From NCBI RefSeq assembly GCF_001439685.1, contig NZ_JYLH01000001.1, forward strand, positions 124,001 through 188,000: a stretch of 64,000 nt of DNA. The letters are read 5' to 3'. Shown here piece by piece: positions 24,872 through 34,555 of the stretch. The translations under genes and the position numbers were made by a program. The notes under the pieces are model-generated. The model was not told the origin of the DNA, made no database searches, and worked only from the letters and a program-made list of their open reading frames with translations. Position 1 is the stretch's first letter, and the number at the start of each line of letters is the position of its first letter. The DNA is from Pseudomonas libanensis (GTDB taxonomy: Bacteria > Pseudomonadota > Gammaproteobacteria > Pseudomonadales > Pseudomonadaceae).

Positions 24872-27061
24872 ATGCAGTGCCTGCGTTTCACCTTGCTGTT
24901 TTGCGCGTTGCTCCTTGCACCGCCTGCCTTCGCCGCCACCGTACTGGAAAACGCCTTGTGGCGCGTCGAACTCGACTCCGCCACCCTGGCGCTGCGCGTG
25001 ACACCGACGGGCCAGGCCTCGGTGCAGGCATCCAGCGGTGTGGCTGCGCATGCCGTTAGCCAATTGCAGAACACGACTGACCAAGCCACTTGGCAATGGG
25101 ACAACGGCGCCTATCGCCTGACCGCCCGCCTGCAACAGCGCGACCTGGCCCTGACCATCAACGCTCGCGAACCCGGTGAGCTGGCCCTGCTGCGCCAGCC
25201 TGCCGAGGCCATGGGGCGAGGGTTGATCTGGCCCTTGGCCGAGGGGCATTACGTGCCTGCCGGCAATGCCATCTGGAAGGCGTTTCTGCTGGAGCGGGGT
25301 GAACTCAATACCGCCCAGGACCTGAGCCTGCCGCTGTGGGGTGTGGATCACGGGCGCTTCACGCTCAACTGGCTGCTGACCAACCCCTACAACAATCGCC
25401 TTGAATGGCAAGCGGACGGGCAGGGCCTGGCACTGACTGCGTCCCATGAATTCACCACGCTGGCGCCCGACGTGCCGATGACGCTGCGCCTGCACCTGGG
25501 CGACGCCGACCCGTTGGCTGGCGCCAAGCGCTACCGCCAGTGGCTGGTGGAGCAGGGCCGCTATGAACCGTTGGCGGACAAGCTGCGGCAAACACCTGAA
25601 GCCCAGAAGCTGCTGGGCGCCAGCCATGTGTACCTCTGGGACAACGGCCTGCTGGCTTTGGACGATGTGCGTGATTGGCCAACACTGATCAAACGGCTGC
25701 GCAGCCATGAGCTCAAGACACTGATGGACAAAGAGAGCGCACAGCTGCTGGAGCAGCCCACTGCATTGAATCGCTATGAGCAAACCGTGCTGTTGCGCGG
25801 CCTCAACGCGGCGATCAACACCAAGGCCCGGCAGGCCTGGCAAGTCGAAGATCCAGACATGACCCGCCTTGCCGCCCGCTACGGTGAGCTGCGCAGTGAA
25901 CTGGCCGTGGACTTTGCGGGAGCCTTGAGTGACAGCCCGCAAACCTGGGGCAGTAGCGCCATTCAAACCCTGCGCGACGCCGGGCTGCAGCGTCTGCTGC
26001 TGACCTTGGGCCAAGGTTGGGAGGGTGGCCTCTGGCATCCCGAAGCGATTCGCGCGGGGGTAGATGCCGGTTTTCTGATGGCGCCTTACGACTCCTATGA
26101 AACGGCCCTGTCCGCCACGGAAAACCCCGATTGGACCACCGCCCACCTGGGCGCCAAGGCTTATCGCGACTGCGCGATCATATTGAAAGACGGCACCTCG
26201 AAAACGGGTTTCCAGCAGTCCGGCCACTACACGGACCCGCGTTGTGTGCGGCCGTTGCTGGAGGCGCGAGTGAAGGCGGTACAAGCCAAGGCTGGCTTCA
26301 ACGCCTGGTTTCTCGATGCCTACGCCACCAGCATGCTGTTTGATAGCTACCGCAGCGACGCCAGCATGACCCAGGCGCAAAACGCCGAGGGTAACATCGA
26401 GGCCTCCCGCTGGATCAACACCGTGCCTAAGCTGGTCACAGGCTCTGAAGACGGTAACGCGATCACTGCCCAGGGCATCTTGTTTGCCCACGGTATGCAG
26501 ACCCCGGTGATCGGTTGGGGGGATCGCGAGATGACCCGGGACAAGCAGTCGCCGTACTTCGTCGGCAATTGGTTCCCACCGGAGCAACCGACGGTGTTCT
26601 TTAAGTCAGTGCCGTTGAGGGAGCCGTTTCGCGCGGTGTATTTCGAGCCGACGATGCGCTTGCCGTTGTATCAGGCGGTATTCCACGGCTCGGTGATCAC
26701 CACCCATCATTGGCTGTTCGACAGCCTCAAACTGAGCAATGTGCAGGGGGACAATGAGCTGGCCCAACTGCTCTATAACGTGCCGCCGCTGTATCACCTC
26801 AGTGCGGCGACACTCAAGGCGCGGCTGCCGATTATTCAGCGCCAGGACCGCTTTTTCCGACCGTTGCATCAGCGCTTGGCGACCCAGGAAATGACTGGTT
26901 TCCGTTGGCTGACGGTGGACAAGCAGCTGCAGCAAACCACCTTCGCAGATGGGGCGCGGCTGGTGGCGAATTTCTCGGCGGTTGAAAAAGAGGGGTATGC
27001 CGGGCGCAGTGTCACGGTGCTGTTGGAGGGCCAGGAGCCGGTGGTGTATCAGGTGAAATAA
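24872..27061 (+). CDS. Secreted glycoside-hydrolase-like protein
   Basis: A 729-residue protein with a Sec signal peptide (MQCLRFTLLFCALLLAPPAFA, cleaved before ATVLEN). The start at ATG 24872 is preferred because the longer frame from 24773 hides this signal. An N-terminal beta-rich domain (about 20-220) precedes a probable TIM-barrel region (about 230-600), then a C-terminal beta domain. Candidate catalytic acids are Asp482 (AWFLDAYAT) and Glu526 (VTGSEDGN). The arrangement recalls GH101/GH66-like retaining hydrolases, but I cannot place it in a numbered family by eye. It is monocistronic between two REP clusters, with no sugar transporter nearby, and its substrate is unknown. Confidence 0.7.
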   Translation: MQCLRFTLLFCALLLAPPAFAATVLENALWRVELDSATLALRVTPTGQASVQASSGVAAHAVSQLQNTTDQATWQWDNGAYRLTARLQQRDLALTINAREPGELALLRQPAEAMGRGLIWPLAEGHYVPAGNAIWKAFLLERGELNTAQDLSLPLWGVDHGRFTLNWLLTNPYNNRLEWQADGQGLALTASHEFTTLAPDVPMTLRLHLGDADPLAGAKRYRQWLVEQGRYEPLADKLRQTPEAQKLLGASHVYLWDNGLLALDDVRDWPTLIKRLRSHELKTLMDKESAQLLEQPTALNRYEQTVLLRGLNAAINTKARQAWQVEDPDMTRLAARYGELRSELAVDFAGALSDSPQTWGSSAIQTLRDAGLQRLLLTLGQGWEGGLWHPEAIRAGVDAGFLMAPYDSYETALSATENPDWTTAHLGAKAYRDCAIILKDGTSKTGFQQSGHYTDPRCVRPLLEARVKAVQAKAGFNAWFLDAYATSMLFDSYRSDASMTQAQNAEGNIEASRWINTVPKLVTGSEDGNAITAQGILFAHGMQTPVIGWGDREMTRDKQSPYFVGNWFPPEQPTVFFKSVPLREPFRAVYFEPTMRLPLYQAVFHGSVITTHHWLFDSLKLSNVQGDNELAQLLYNVPPLYHLSAATLKARLPIIQRQDRFFRPLHQRLATQEMTGFRWLTVDKQLQQTTFADGARLVANFSAVEKEGYAGRSVTVLLEGQEPVVYQVK

Positions 27062-27080
27062 CGCCGCCCGTTACGGCGCC

Positions 27081-27150
27081 ATCGCGGGCAAGCCCGGCTC
27101 CCACAGGGGAATGCATTCCAAAGGTGGGAGCTGGCTTGCCTGCGATGAGG
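27081..27150. repeat. REP elements between glycoside-hydrolase-like gene and methyltransferase gene
   Basis: CGCGGGCAAGCCCGGCTCCCAC (27083-27104) and GTGGGAGCTGGCTTGCCTGC (27124-27143) form an outward-facing REP pair between convergent genes. Confidence 0.8.
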
Positions 27151-27170
27151 CAGGTACAGGCGATGCAGCA

Positions 27171-27797
27171 CTAAATCTTACGCCACACACTCGCCAACCA
27201 AGGCTGCTGTTCCCGCGGCAACCCTGCCGGCCGGTAGTAATGCTCCAACTCTTCAAACCCGGCTGCAGTCAGCAAGGCCTGCCATGCCTGCAGATCGTGA
27301 TAAGACCCATACCGTGGCCCATTCCAACCTTCCTGGTTTTCACCCCGAAGGTTGGAGCTGAACAGCACGCCCCCCGGCTTCAACGTGCCATGCAGCTGCT
27401 TGAGAACCCGTGGCAGTTCCTGCTTGGGAATATGAAACAGCACCGCGTTGGCAAACACGCCATCGAAGCGCTCGGGTGGCAGGTCCAACTTGAGAAGGTC
27501 CTGCTGCAACACCTCACAGCCGCTGTCTTCACGTGCCATCTGCGCGAAACGCTCAGAGCCATCCAGCCCCACGGCGATATGCCCCATGCGGGTGAAAGTC
27601 TGCAAATCCCGCCCCGGCCCGCAGCCCAAATCCAGCACGGTAAACGGCGCCGTGCCCTGGATATGCCGCATCAGCGCGTCGATGTTCTGGCTCACATCGT
27701 GATCGCGGGTGCCTTCGCGGAAGTCTTCAGCCACTTTATTGTAATGGCCGAGGGTGGTGGCGGTGATCTGGTTGAGGTCGTCGGGGGCAAGTTTCAT
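27171..27797 (-). CDS. Class I SAM-dependent methyltransferase
   Basis: A 208-residue protein with a Rossmann methyltransferase fold: motif I VLDLGCGPGRDLQ, acidic post-I VGLDGSERFAQMA, motif II-like FDGVFANAVLFHIP and LKPGGVLFSSNLRG. ATG 27797 (MKLAPDD) is preferred to the upstream GTG 27809. It lies 41 bp downstream of metI on the same strand and may be cotranscribed with the methionine transporter. The acceptor substrate is unknown. The TTLGHYNKVAEDFREGTRDHDVS N-terminus resembles small-molecule methyltransferases (UbiE/tellurite-resistance-like). Confidence 0.88.
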   Translation of the reverse strand: MKLAPDDLNQITATTLGHYNKVAEDFREGTRDHDVSQNIDALMRHIQGTAPFTVLDLGCGPGRDLQTFTRMGHIAVGLDGSERFAQMAREDSGCEVLQQDLLKLDLPPERFDGVFANAVLFHIPKQELPRVLKQLHGTLKPGGVLFSSNLRGENQEGWNGPRYGSYHDLQAWQALLTAAGFEELEHYYRPAGLPREQQPWLASVWRKI

Positions 27798-27838
27798 GGC
27801 ATGGCGCACGGCTGCGGCTGAGGTTGGTGAACTATACC

Positions 27839-28483
27839 TCAGCGCTTGTTCAACACCCGCGCCAATCGATCTCCACCCAACTGGATCACCGCCACCAGGA
27901 CCACCAACAGCACAATCACCGTGAGCATGATCTGCGTGTCAAAGCGCTGGTAGCCATAACGATAGGCAATGTCGCCCAAGCCACCGGCGCCAATTGCCCC
28001 GGCCATGGCCGATGAGTTGATCATGGTCACCAGGGTGATGGTGAAGCCGCCGACGATCCCCGGCAGCGCTTCGGGCAACAGCACGTGCCAGATGATGTGC
28101 CAGCGTCGGCAACCCATGGCCTGCGCGGCTTCGATAAGACCGTGGTCGACTTCGCGCAGGCTGACTTCGGCGATGCGCGCAAAGAACGGCGTGGCGGCGA
28201 TGGTCAGCGGCACCACGGCTGCCCACACACCATAGGTGGTGCCGACGATCAGGCGGGTAAAGGGGATCAGCGCCACCATCAGGATCAGGAACGGGATAGA
28301 GCGGAACAAGTTCACGAACGCCCCCAGCACGCGGTTAAGGGCCGGCGCCTGATAGATGCCGCCCTTGTCGCTGGTGACCAGGAACACTGCCAGGGGAATC
28401 CCTACCAGCAAGGCGATCAGCGATGACACGCCGACCATTAACAGGGTGTCGATGGCGCCCTGCACTAAACGATCAAACCACAT
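27839..28483 (-). CDS. metI: Methionine ABC transporter permease MetI
   Basis: A 214-residue permease. Membrane segments include [20 protein letters not shown] and [19 protein letters not shown], and the EAA loop is [26 protein letters not shown]. The end [22 protein letters not shown] is typical of MetI. ATG 28483 (MWFDRLVQG) overlaps the metN stop by 11 bp; the longer open frame reads into metN. It imports methionine or related sulfur compounds with MetN and MetQ upstream. Confidence 0.94.
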   Translation of the reverse strand: MWFDRLVQGAIDTLLMVGVSSLIALLVGIPLAVFLVTSDKGGIYQAPALNRVLGAFVNLFRSIPFLILMVALIPFTRLIVGTTYGVWAAVVPLTIAATPFFARIAEVSLREVDHGLIEAAQAMGCRRWHIIWHVLLPEALPGIVGGFTITLVTMINSSAMAGAIGAGGLGDIAYRYGYQRFDTQIMLTVIVLLVVLVAVIQLGGDRLARVLNKR

Positions 28484-29588
28484 AACCCAGCACCTCCACC
28501 TGTTGCGCCCAGTTGCTGGCGCGGTTACGCAGCTCTTCGGCGTTGTGCGGCGAGCCATTCACCGCCAGCAGCAATTGCCCCAGGGCATGCCCCTGGATGC
28601 GTTCCACACCGCCTTGCAACAAGCGCACGCGCCCGCCGAGGGCGCTGAACAGTGCGGCGAGGTCCGGCTCATCGCTATCGCTGCCGGTGAACTGCAAGCG
28701 CAGCACCAGCGCCGCGCCCGCCAAGGATTGTGTGGGTTTCAGGCGGCTTTGCAATTCAGGCGGCAAGCCGTGTTGCAGCGGTGCGAGCAGGGTCTTGCTG
28801 ACCTCATGCAGGGGGTTGCCGAACACTTGCCACACCGGGCCTTGCTCGACGATACGCCCGTGTTCCAGCACCACTACGCGGTCGCAGATTTCGCGGATCA
28901 CGGCCATCTCATGGGTGATCAACACGATGGTCAGGCCCAGGCGTTGGTTGATTTCGCGCAGCAGGCCAAGGATCGACTGGGTGGTTTCCGGGTCGAGGGC
29001 CGAGGTCGCTTCGTCGCACAGCAGAATCTCGGGGTCGTGCACCAGCGCGCGGGCAATGCCAACGCGCTGTTTCTGCCCGCCGGAAAGCTGCGCCGGATAG
29101 GCGGTGTGCTTGGCCTGCAAGCCCACCAGTTCCAACAGCTCGCGCACCTTTTGCTCGCGTTGGGGCTTGGGTACGCCGGCAACCTTGAGCGGCAGCTCGA
29201 CGTTCTGCCACACGGTCTTGGCCGACATCAGGTTGAAGTGCTGGAAGATCATGCCGATGCGCCGCCGCAGCGCCACCAGGTGGTCTTCGTCGAAGCCGCC
29301 GATGTCGACTTGATCAATCAGCACCCGCCCAGTGCTGGGTTGCTCCAGGCGGTTGATGGTGCGGATCAGCGACGACTTGCCGGCGCCGCTGCGGCCGATG
29401 ATGCCGAACACTTCGCCACGCTGGATCGCCAGGTCGATGCCTTGCAGGGCGTGTACCGTGCCGTCGTAGGTCTTGCCCAGGTTGATAAAACGCACATGGG
29501 CGCGGTTGAGGTCCGGGTGCAGTTCAGTCTGCTCGGCGTCCCTGGGCGCATGGCCCAGGTCGCGCAGTTGGGCGTTGGCGGCGGTCAT
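28473..29588 (-). CDS. metN: Methionine ABC transporter ATP-binding protein MetN
   Basis: A 371-residue ATPase with Walker [11 protein letters not shown]-loop [12 protein letters not shown], signature LSGGQKQR, Walker [13 protein letters not shown] and H-loop THEMAV. The C-terminal NIL domain (about 285-371) normally senses methionine and inhibits the transporter. An N-terminal extension of about 28 residues precedes the ATPase core. The start ATG overlaps the metQ stop (ATGA). It energises MetI. Confidence 0.94.
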   Translation of the reverse strand: MTAANAQLRDLGHAPRDAEQTELHPDLNRAHVRFINLGKTYDGTVHALQGIDLAIQRGEVFGIIGRSGAGKSSLIRTINRLEQPSTGRVLIDQVDIGGFDEDHLVALRRRIGMIFQHFNLMSAKTVWQNVELPLKVAGVPKPQREQKVRELLELVGLQAKHTAYPAQLSGGQKQRVGIARALVHDPEILLCDEATSALDPETTQSILGLLREINQRLGLTIVLITHEMAVIREICDRVVVLEHGRIVEQGPVWQVFGNPLHEVSKTLLAPLQHGLPPELQSRLKPTQSLAGAALVLRLQFTGSDSDEPDLAALFSALGGRVRLLQGGVERIQGHALGQLLLAVNGSPHNAEELRNRASNWAQQVEVLGYVV

Positions 29589-30400
29589 TTTTTATCTTCC
29601 CAGCCGACTTGGTAGAGCTTGCCGAGGGATTTATCCAGCGCCGCCCGCACCACTGGCGAGTGCTGGTAGATGTCGACGAACTTGATCACCCGAGGGTCGG
29701 TTTTGCTCTTGGGTTGGATGACGAACTGGATCACGTATTCCGGATGGTCGAGGCCGTCAAACAGCAGCGCCGACTCTGCATCGAAGGTCTTTGACAGGCG
29801 GATATACGCGGGATAGCCCTGCACCAGGTCGGCATCGTCATAGGCGCGCACCAGTTGTACGGCTTCCACTTGCAGGATTTTGATCTTCTTCGGGTTGCTG
29901 ACGATATCTTCTTCGGTGGCCTTGTAGCCTACCCCCGGCTTGAGCGTGATCAACCCGGCCTTGGCCAGCAGTTGCAGGCCGCGCCCGCTGTTGATTGGGT
30001 CGTTGGCAATCGCCACGCTGGCACCTTCGGGCAGGTCGTTGAAGCTTTTGTACTTTTTCGAATACAGCCCGACGTTGTTAATGATGCCCGGGGCATAGGG
30101 CACCAGGTCAAAGCCGGCGGCGGCCTTGGCGTTTTCCAGGAAGGGAATGTGCTGGAAGTAGTTCACGTCGATATCGCCGGCGGCCAGGCTGACGTTGGGC
30201 GCGATCCAGTCGGTGAACTCCACCAGCTCGACTTTCAGACCCTGTTTGCCGGCCTCTTCCACGGCCGCTTCCAGGGGGATGGCGAAGGCGGCGGTGGTGC
30301 CGACTTTCAGCGGTGGGTCGGCGGCGAATACCGCTGTGCTGAATAAGCCGAAGGCCAGGGCCAGTGCTTTGACTGGGTTGTTTAAGAATGTCTTTTTCAT
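29585..30400 (-). CDS. metQ: MetQ/NlpA-family substrate-binding protein
   Basis: A 271-residue NlpA-family protein with a signal peptide cleaved after AVFA (residue 26) and no lipobox. Motifs include [45 protein letters not shown] and [17 protein letters not shown]. The family's usual TP.PHAEIL is replaced by [11 protein letters not shown], so the ligand may differ from methionine. It starts the metQ-metN-metI unit, which lies 141 bp downstream of the LLM monooxygenase on the same strand. A BIME sits in that gap. The substrate may be the organosulfur compound used by the monooxygenase (inference). Confidence 0.9.
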   Translation of the reverse strand: MKKTFLNNPVKALALAFGLFSTAVFAADPPLKVGTTAAFAIPLEAAVEEAGKQGLKVELVEFTDWIAPNVSLAAGDIDVNYFQHIPFLENAKAAAGFDLVPYAPGIINNVGLYSKKYKSFNDLPEGASVAIANDPINSGRGLQLLAKAGLITLKPGVGYKATEEDIVSNPKKIKILQVEAVQLVRAYDDADLVQGYPAYIRLSKTFDAESALLFDGLDHPEYVIQFVIQPKSKTDPRVIKFVDIYQHSPVVRAALDKSLGKLYQVGWEDKK

Positions 30401-30446
30401 AGTGGTTTCCAGTCAGAAGGTATAGGTGCAAACAATGCGGCCAATG

Positions 30447-30533
30447 GTGGGAGCTGACTTGCCTGCGATGGCGGTGTTTCAGCCACATTGGCTTTAGCTG
30501 GCCCACCGCTATCGCAGGCAAGCCAGCTCCCAC
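30447..30533. repeat. BIME between LLM monooxygenase and metQ
   Basis: GTGGGAGCTGACTTGCCTGC at the left and GCAGGCAAGCCAGCTCCCAC at the right surround GATGGCGGTG/CACCGCTATC. It lies inside the long sulfur gene cluster and may uncouple expression of metQNI from sfnB-LLM. Confidence 0.88.
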
Positions 30534-30541
30534 AGTTTTGG

Positions 30542-31894
30542 TCAATGGCGGTAGGTAGAGCCGGTGTGTTGGTTGGGTAAGCGGGCCGTGTCGTGGAAGA
30601 CTTTTTCCCGCAGCGTGCCCTGCGCATACTCGGTCTTGTACGAGCCACGCCGCTGCAACTCCGGTATCACCATGTCGATGAAATCCACATAGCTCTCCGG
30701 CGTGACAATGCGTGTCAGGTTGAAACCATCCAGCCCGGTTTCGCTGATCCAGGATTCCAGTTCATCCGCCACCTGTTCAGGCGAGCCCACCAAGGTGATA
30801 TAGCGCCCACCCAGGGCGTGCTGGTCGAGCAATTTACGCCGGGTCCAGTCGTTGTTTTGCAGGTTCTTGGTGGCCGACTGGATTGCGTTGCTCTTTACGT
30901 ACTGGATGGGTTCGTCCAGTTCGTATTGGGAGAAATCAATCGCCGTCGAGGCCGAGAAATGCGCCACGCCGGCTTCCGCGCTGGCGTAGCTGAGGTACTC
31001 GGCGTGCTTGCGCCAGGCCAACGCTTCGGTGGCGCCCACGATCACATTGAGGCCCATGAACACCTTGATGTCGTCCGGGTTGCGCCCCGCCTCCACCGCG
31101 CTGGCGCGCACCTTGTCCACCTGGATTTTGGTCGAGGCCTTGTTCTGCCCGCTGATAAACACGCACTCGGCATGTCGCCCGGCGAACAACAAGCCACGCT
31201 CGGAACTGCCGGCTTGGAACAGCACCGGCGTACGCTGCGGCGACGGCTCGCAGAGGTGATAACCCTCCACCTGATAGAACTCGCCGTGGTGCTCAACCTT
31301 ATGCACCTTGCCCGGTTGCGCATACACCCGCGCCTGTGGATCGTTGAGCACTGCGTCGTCTTCCCAGCTGCCTTCCCAGAGTTTGTACAGCACCTGCAGG
31401 TACTCATCGGCCTGGTCGTAGCGTCGGTCATGCTCGACCTGTTCGGAGAGGCCCATGGCCTTGGCAGCACTGTCGAGATAACCGGTGACGATGTTCCAGC
31501 CGACCCGGCCACGGCTCAGGTGATCCAGCGTGGACATGCGCCGGGCGAACAGGTAGGGCGGCTCGTAGGTGAGGTTGGCGGTTAGGCCAAACCCCAGGTT
31601 GCGGGTGACGGCGGCCATGGCCGAGACCAGCAGCAACGGGTCATTGACTGGCAGTTGGATCGACTCCTTGAGCGGCACGTCGATGGAGTTCTGGTACACG
31701 TCGTAGACACCGACGATGTCAGCGATAAACAGACCATCGAACAACCCGCGTTCGAGGATCTGCGCCAGCTCGGTCCAGTATTCGAGGGTCTTGTACTGGG
31801 TCGAGTTGTCCCGTGGGTGAGTCCACAGGCCGTGGTTGATATGCCCGATGCAGTTCATGTTGAAGGCATTGAGCAGAATCTTCTTTTTGCTCAT
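30542..31894 (-). CDS. LLM-class flavin-dependent monooxygenase (NtaA/SnaA/DszA/SoxA type)
   Basis: A 450-residue bacterial-luciferase-like FMNH2-dependent monooxygenase. Family motifs are KILLNAFNMNCIGHINHGLW, LFDGLFIADIVGVYDVY, GFGLTANLTYEPPYLFARRMSTLDHLSRGRVGWNIVTGY and VLFQAGSSERGLLFAGRHAE. NtaA/DszA-type enzymes cleave C-N or C-S bonds using reduced flavin from a separate reductase, which is not encoded here. Its start overlaps the stop of the upstream sfnB (TGATG), so the two are translationally coupled. A role in oxidative desulfurisation of a sulfone or thioether is likely from context. Confidence 0.9.
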   Translation of the reverse strand: MSKKKILLNAFNMNCIGHINHGLWTHPRDNSTQYKTLEYWTELAQILERGLFDGLFIADIVGVYDVYQNSIDVPLKESIQLPVNDPLLLVSAMAAVTRNLGFGLTANLTYEPPYLFARRMSTLDHLSRGRVGWNIVTGYLDSAAKAMGLSEQVEHDRRYDQADEYLQVLYKLWEGSWEDDAVLNDPQARVYAQPGKVHKVEHHGEFYQVEGYHLCEPSPQRTPVLFQAGSSERGLLFAGRHAECVFISGQNKASTKIQVDKVRASAVEAGRNPDDIKVFMGLNVIVGATEALAWRKHAEYLSYASAEAGVAHFSASTAIDFSQYELDEPIQYVKSNAIQSATKNLQNNDWTRRKLLDQHALGGRYITLVGSPEQVADELESWISETGLDGFNLTRIVTPESYVDFIDMVIPELQRRGSYKTEYAQGTLREKVFHDTARLPNQHTGSTYRH

Positions 31895-33087
31895 CAGATG
31901 GTCCCCCGCAACGGCGGGTTTTCATCGTTGAGGTAGTAGTTGCCCACGGCGTGGTACTTCCAGCGCACCGGGTCGTGCAGGGTATGTACCCGAGCGTTGC
32001 GCCAGTGACGGTCCAGGCCATGTTCGGCGAGCGTCGCCTGGCTGCCGGCCAGTTCGAACAAGGTGCTGCCGGCCGCCAGGGAAATCTCGGTGCTCAAGGC
32101 GCGTACTTCGGCCACGGCGATGGACGCTGCGGCGACGGTCTGGGCATTGCTGTCAGCCTGGGCGCGATCGAGGAATTCCCCGGAGCGCTCCAGCAAGGCC
32201 TCGGCGGCGTGCAGGCGAATGCTCAGGTGGCCGAAGCTTTTGAGGGTCAGCGGGTCTTCGGTGGCCTTGTCGTTGCCGGAATCGATCCACGGGCGGGTCT
32301 TGGTGCGCACAAAGTGCAGCGCGTCTTCAAAGGCGGCGCGGGCAATGCCGGTGTCGATGGCCGCGTGAAGGATCTGCGCCAGCGGGCCGACGGTGGTCGG
32401 GCGTTCGAAGGCGCTCTGGAACGGGATCACGTCTTGCGCTGCGACCCACACGTTGTCGAACACCACCGAGCCGCTGCCGGTGGTGCGCTGGCCGAAGCCG
32501 CTCCAGTCGTCGATCACCGTCAGGCCCGCGCTGTCGCGGGGTACGAAGGCCAGTTGCTGGATGCCATTTTCATCCACCACCGAGGTGGGGATGCGTTGCG
32601 CATAGATAGCACCAGTGGCGTAGAACTTGCGCCCGTTGATGCGAAAACCATCGCCGTCGCGGGTGAGGCTGGTAATGCGGTCGTGGGCGGTCTTGGTGCC
32701 CAGCTCCGCCAAGGCGTTGCCAAAGCGTCGGCCGGCCAATACCTCGGCGTACAGGCGCTGCTGCTGTTCGGGGCTGCCGTTCACCCGCAGTACTTCGAGG
32801 GCATAGAAATGGTTTTGCGGAATCTGGCCCAACGATCCATCGGCCTGGGCGATCAGCGCGATGACCTTGGCCAGGGTCACGTTGGACACACCCGCGCCAC
32901 CGTAGGCCTTGGGCACGCTGATGCCCCACAGGCCGGAGCGGGAAAACACGTCCAGTTCGGGCAATGGCAGACGCCGTTCACGGTCGCGCAGGGCGCTGTC
33001 GCGGCGCAAGTCTTCAGCGAGGTCGCTGGCGACAATAAGGGCGTGTTCATCGCTGGTGATAACCGCGACGTGGTGAGAAAGGGTCAT
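31894..33087 (-). CDS. sfnB: SfnB-family acyl-CoA-dehydrogenase-like sulfur acquisition oxidoreductase
   Basis: A 397-residue flavoprotein of the acyl-CoA dehydrogenase/DszC fold, SfnB subfamily. It has ISVPKAYGGAGVSNVTLAKV, QIPQNHFYALEVLR, GRKFYATGAIYAQRIP, WSGFGQRTTGSGSVVFDNVWV and the family's C-terminal HWRNARVHTLHDPVRWKYHAVGNYYLN. SfnB proteins are induced during growth on dimethyl sulfone and other organosulfur compounds, and FMNH2-dependent monooxygenation is likely. It is the second of two paralogues in tandem (39 bp gap) and is coupled to the LLM monooxygenase. Confidence 0.9.
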   Translation of the reverse strand: MTLSHHVAVITSDEHALIVASDLAEDLRRDSALRDRERRLPLPELDVFSRSGLWGISVPKAYGGAGVSNVTLAKVIALIAQADGSLGQIPQNHFYALEVLRVNGSPEQQQRLYAEVLAGRRFGNALAELGTKTAHDRITSLTRDGDGFRINGRKFYATGAIYAQRIPTSVVDENGIQQLAFVPRDSAGLTVIDDWSGFGQRTTGSGSVVFDNVWVAAQDVIPFQSAFERPTTVGPLAQILHAAIDTGIARAAFEDALHFVRTKTRPWIDSGNDKATEDPLTLKSFGHLSIRLHAAEALLERSGEFLDRAQADSNAQTVAAASIAVAEVRALSTEISLAAGSTLFELAGSQATLAEHGLDRHWRNARVHTLHDPVRWKYHAVGNYYLNDENPPLRGTI

Positions 33088-33126
33088 GAGTTTCTCCAGA
33101 AGCTCGTGGAAAAGTGTTCTGGTCGG

Positions 33127-34368
33127 TTAAATCCAGGAGTGACGCGCCGGTAAAGTGCCGTTCAAGCGATAGGCGCCGATAGCGTGGTACTTCCAGCGCA
33201 CCGGGTCGTGCAGGGTGTGCACCCGGGCGTTGCGCCAGTGACGGTCGAGGTTGAATTCGGCGAGGGTGGCGCGGCTGCCGGCCAGTTCGAAGAGCTTCTC
33301 GGTGACCAGCAACGACACTTCGGTGGTCAGCACTTTCGCTTCGGCCACTGCGATTGACGCGCGCGCCGCAGATTGCGCGGTGATCGGCGCGGCGCTGACG
33401 TCGTCGAGCACCTGGCCAGCCTTGCGCAGCAGCGCTTCGGCGGCGTGCAGTTCGATCTTCAACTTGCCGATATCGGCGATCACATACAGGTCGTCGCTGG
33501 CCCGTTCGACCTTGGCGTCGATCCAGGGGCGCGAACGCTCACGCACGAAGGCGATGGTGTCATCCAGGGCCCCACGGGCGATGCCGGTGTCGATGGCGGC
33601 CTGGATCAACTGCGACACGGCACCCTGGATGTTCGGGCTTTCGCCCAGGCGCCAGTTGTCGATGACCAGCTCCGGGTCCACCGGCACCCGGTCGAGCAGC
33701 ACGGTGCCGCTGGCGGTGGTGCGTTGGCCAAAGCCCGACCAGTCATCGACGATGCGCAGTCCTTCGCTGCCGCGCCTTATGAACGCCATGACTTGCTTGC
33801 CGTCATCGTTCAGTGCCTTGATCGCGACCCAGTGGGCAAACAGTGCGCCGGTGGAGTAGAACTTCTGGCCGCTGACCACAAAACCCTCGCCTTCGGCCGT
33901 GAGACGCGCCTTGAGCTCCAGGGTATTTTTGGTGCCGCGTTCCGGGCCGCCGTTGCCGATGCGCCAGCCGTCGAGCACGCTCTGGAACAGCTGCTTTTTC
34001 TGGCGTTCGGTGGCGGTGTTCTGCAACACATGCAGGATGCCGAAATGGTTCTGCGGAATCTGCCCGAGGGCCGGATCGGCCGCGCTGATGATCGCGAACA
34101 CTTCGGCCAGGGTCACGAACGATACCTGCGGGCCACCGTATTCGCGGGGAATTGAAATACTGCCCAAGCCGCTGCGGGTGAATTGTTCGACCTGTGCCCA
34201 CGGCAGCTTGCGTTGCTGGTCGCGCTTGGCGGCCTGCAAGCGTGCAGCCTGGGCCAGCTCATGGGCGGCGCTCAGCGCCTGGGCGTCGTCGCGCAGCACC
34301 GTGGCCGGCAACAGCAGGGGGGCTACGTCCAGATCACTCTGGGTGGGTGTTAGAGCCAAGTTAGACAT
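33127..34368 (-). CDS. sfnB: SfnB-family acyl-CoA-dehydrogenase-like oxidoreductase (second paralogue)
   Basis: A 413-residue paralogue of the following gene, sharing SIPREYGGPQVSFVTLAEV, QIPQNHFGILHVLQN, GQKFYSTGALFAHWV, WSGFGQRTTASGTVLLDRV and HWRNARVHTLHDPVRWKYHAIGAYRLN. It is the promoter-proximal gene of the minus-strand cluster sfnB-sfnB-LLM(-metQNI). The AT-rich sulfur-gene element lies 150 bp upstream at 34518. The two copies differ clearly in the middle, so they probably act on different substrates rather than being a recent duplicate. Confidence 0.9.
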   Translation of the reverse strand: MSNLALTPTQSDLDVAPLLLPATVLRDDAQALSAAHELAQAARLQAAKRDQQRKLPWAQVEQFTRSGLGSISIPREYGGPQVSFVTLAEVFAIISAADPALGQIPQNHFGILHVLQNTATERQKKQLFQSVLDGWRIGNGGPERGTKNTLELKARLTAEGEGFVVSGQKFYSTGALFAHWVAIKALNDDGKQVMAFIRRGSEGLRIVDDWSGFGQRTTASGTVLLDRVPVDPELVIDNWRLGESPNIQGAVSQLIQAAIDTGIARGALDDTIAFVRERSRPWIDAKVERASDDLYVIADIGKLKIELHAAEALLRKAGQVLDDVSAAPITAQSAARASIAVAEAKVLTTEVSLLVTEKLFELAGSRATLAEFNLDRHWRNARVHTLHDPVRWKYHAIGAYRLNGTLPARHSWI

Positions 34369-34517
34369 CAGCGCCGCTCCTTGGCTGCACGCAATGCCCT
34401 GGCGTTATGCACCGGGGTAATTCTGACCATACCGACCTCGCATTCGATGAAATAAAAACTGAAAAATCAGGAATGTCCGGTGGTCCGGTGCATATACCCT
34501 AAGCGTGTTAATTATTT

Positions 34518-34540
34518 AAATAAACTAACTTTTAGGAATA
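34518..34540 (-). promoter_or_regulatory. AT-rich shared element upstream of sulfur genes (copy 3)
   Basis: The plus strand reads AAATAAACTAAC then TTTTAGGAATA. It differs from the copy at 2274 by one inserted base and one substitution. It faces the sfnB cluster on the minus strand. The 187-bp gap 34369-34555 holds nothing else that I can identify. Confidence 0.45.
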
Positions 34541-34555
34541 TGCATAGAAGGGCTG

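Noticed and set aside
30447..30533. The inverted repeat between the LLM gene and metQ as an insertion-sequence end
   Set aside because: There is no transposase and no target duplication, and the sequence matches the REP family found throughout the window.
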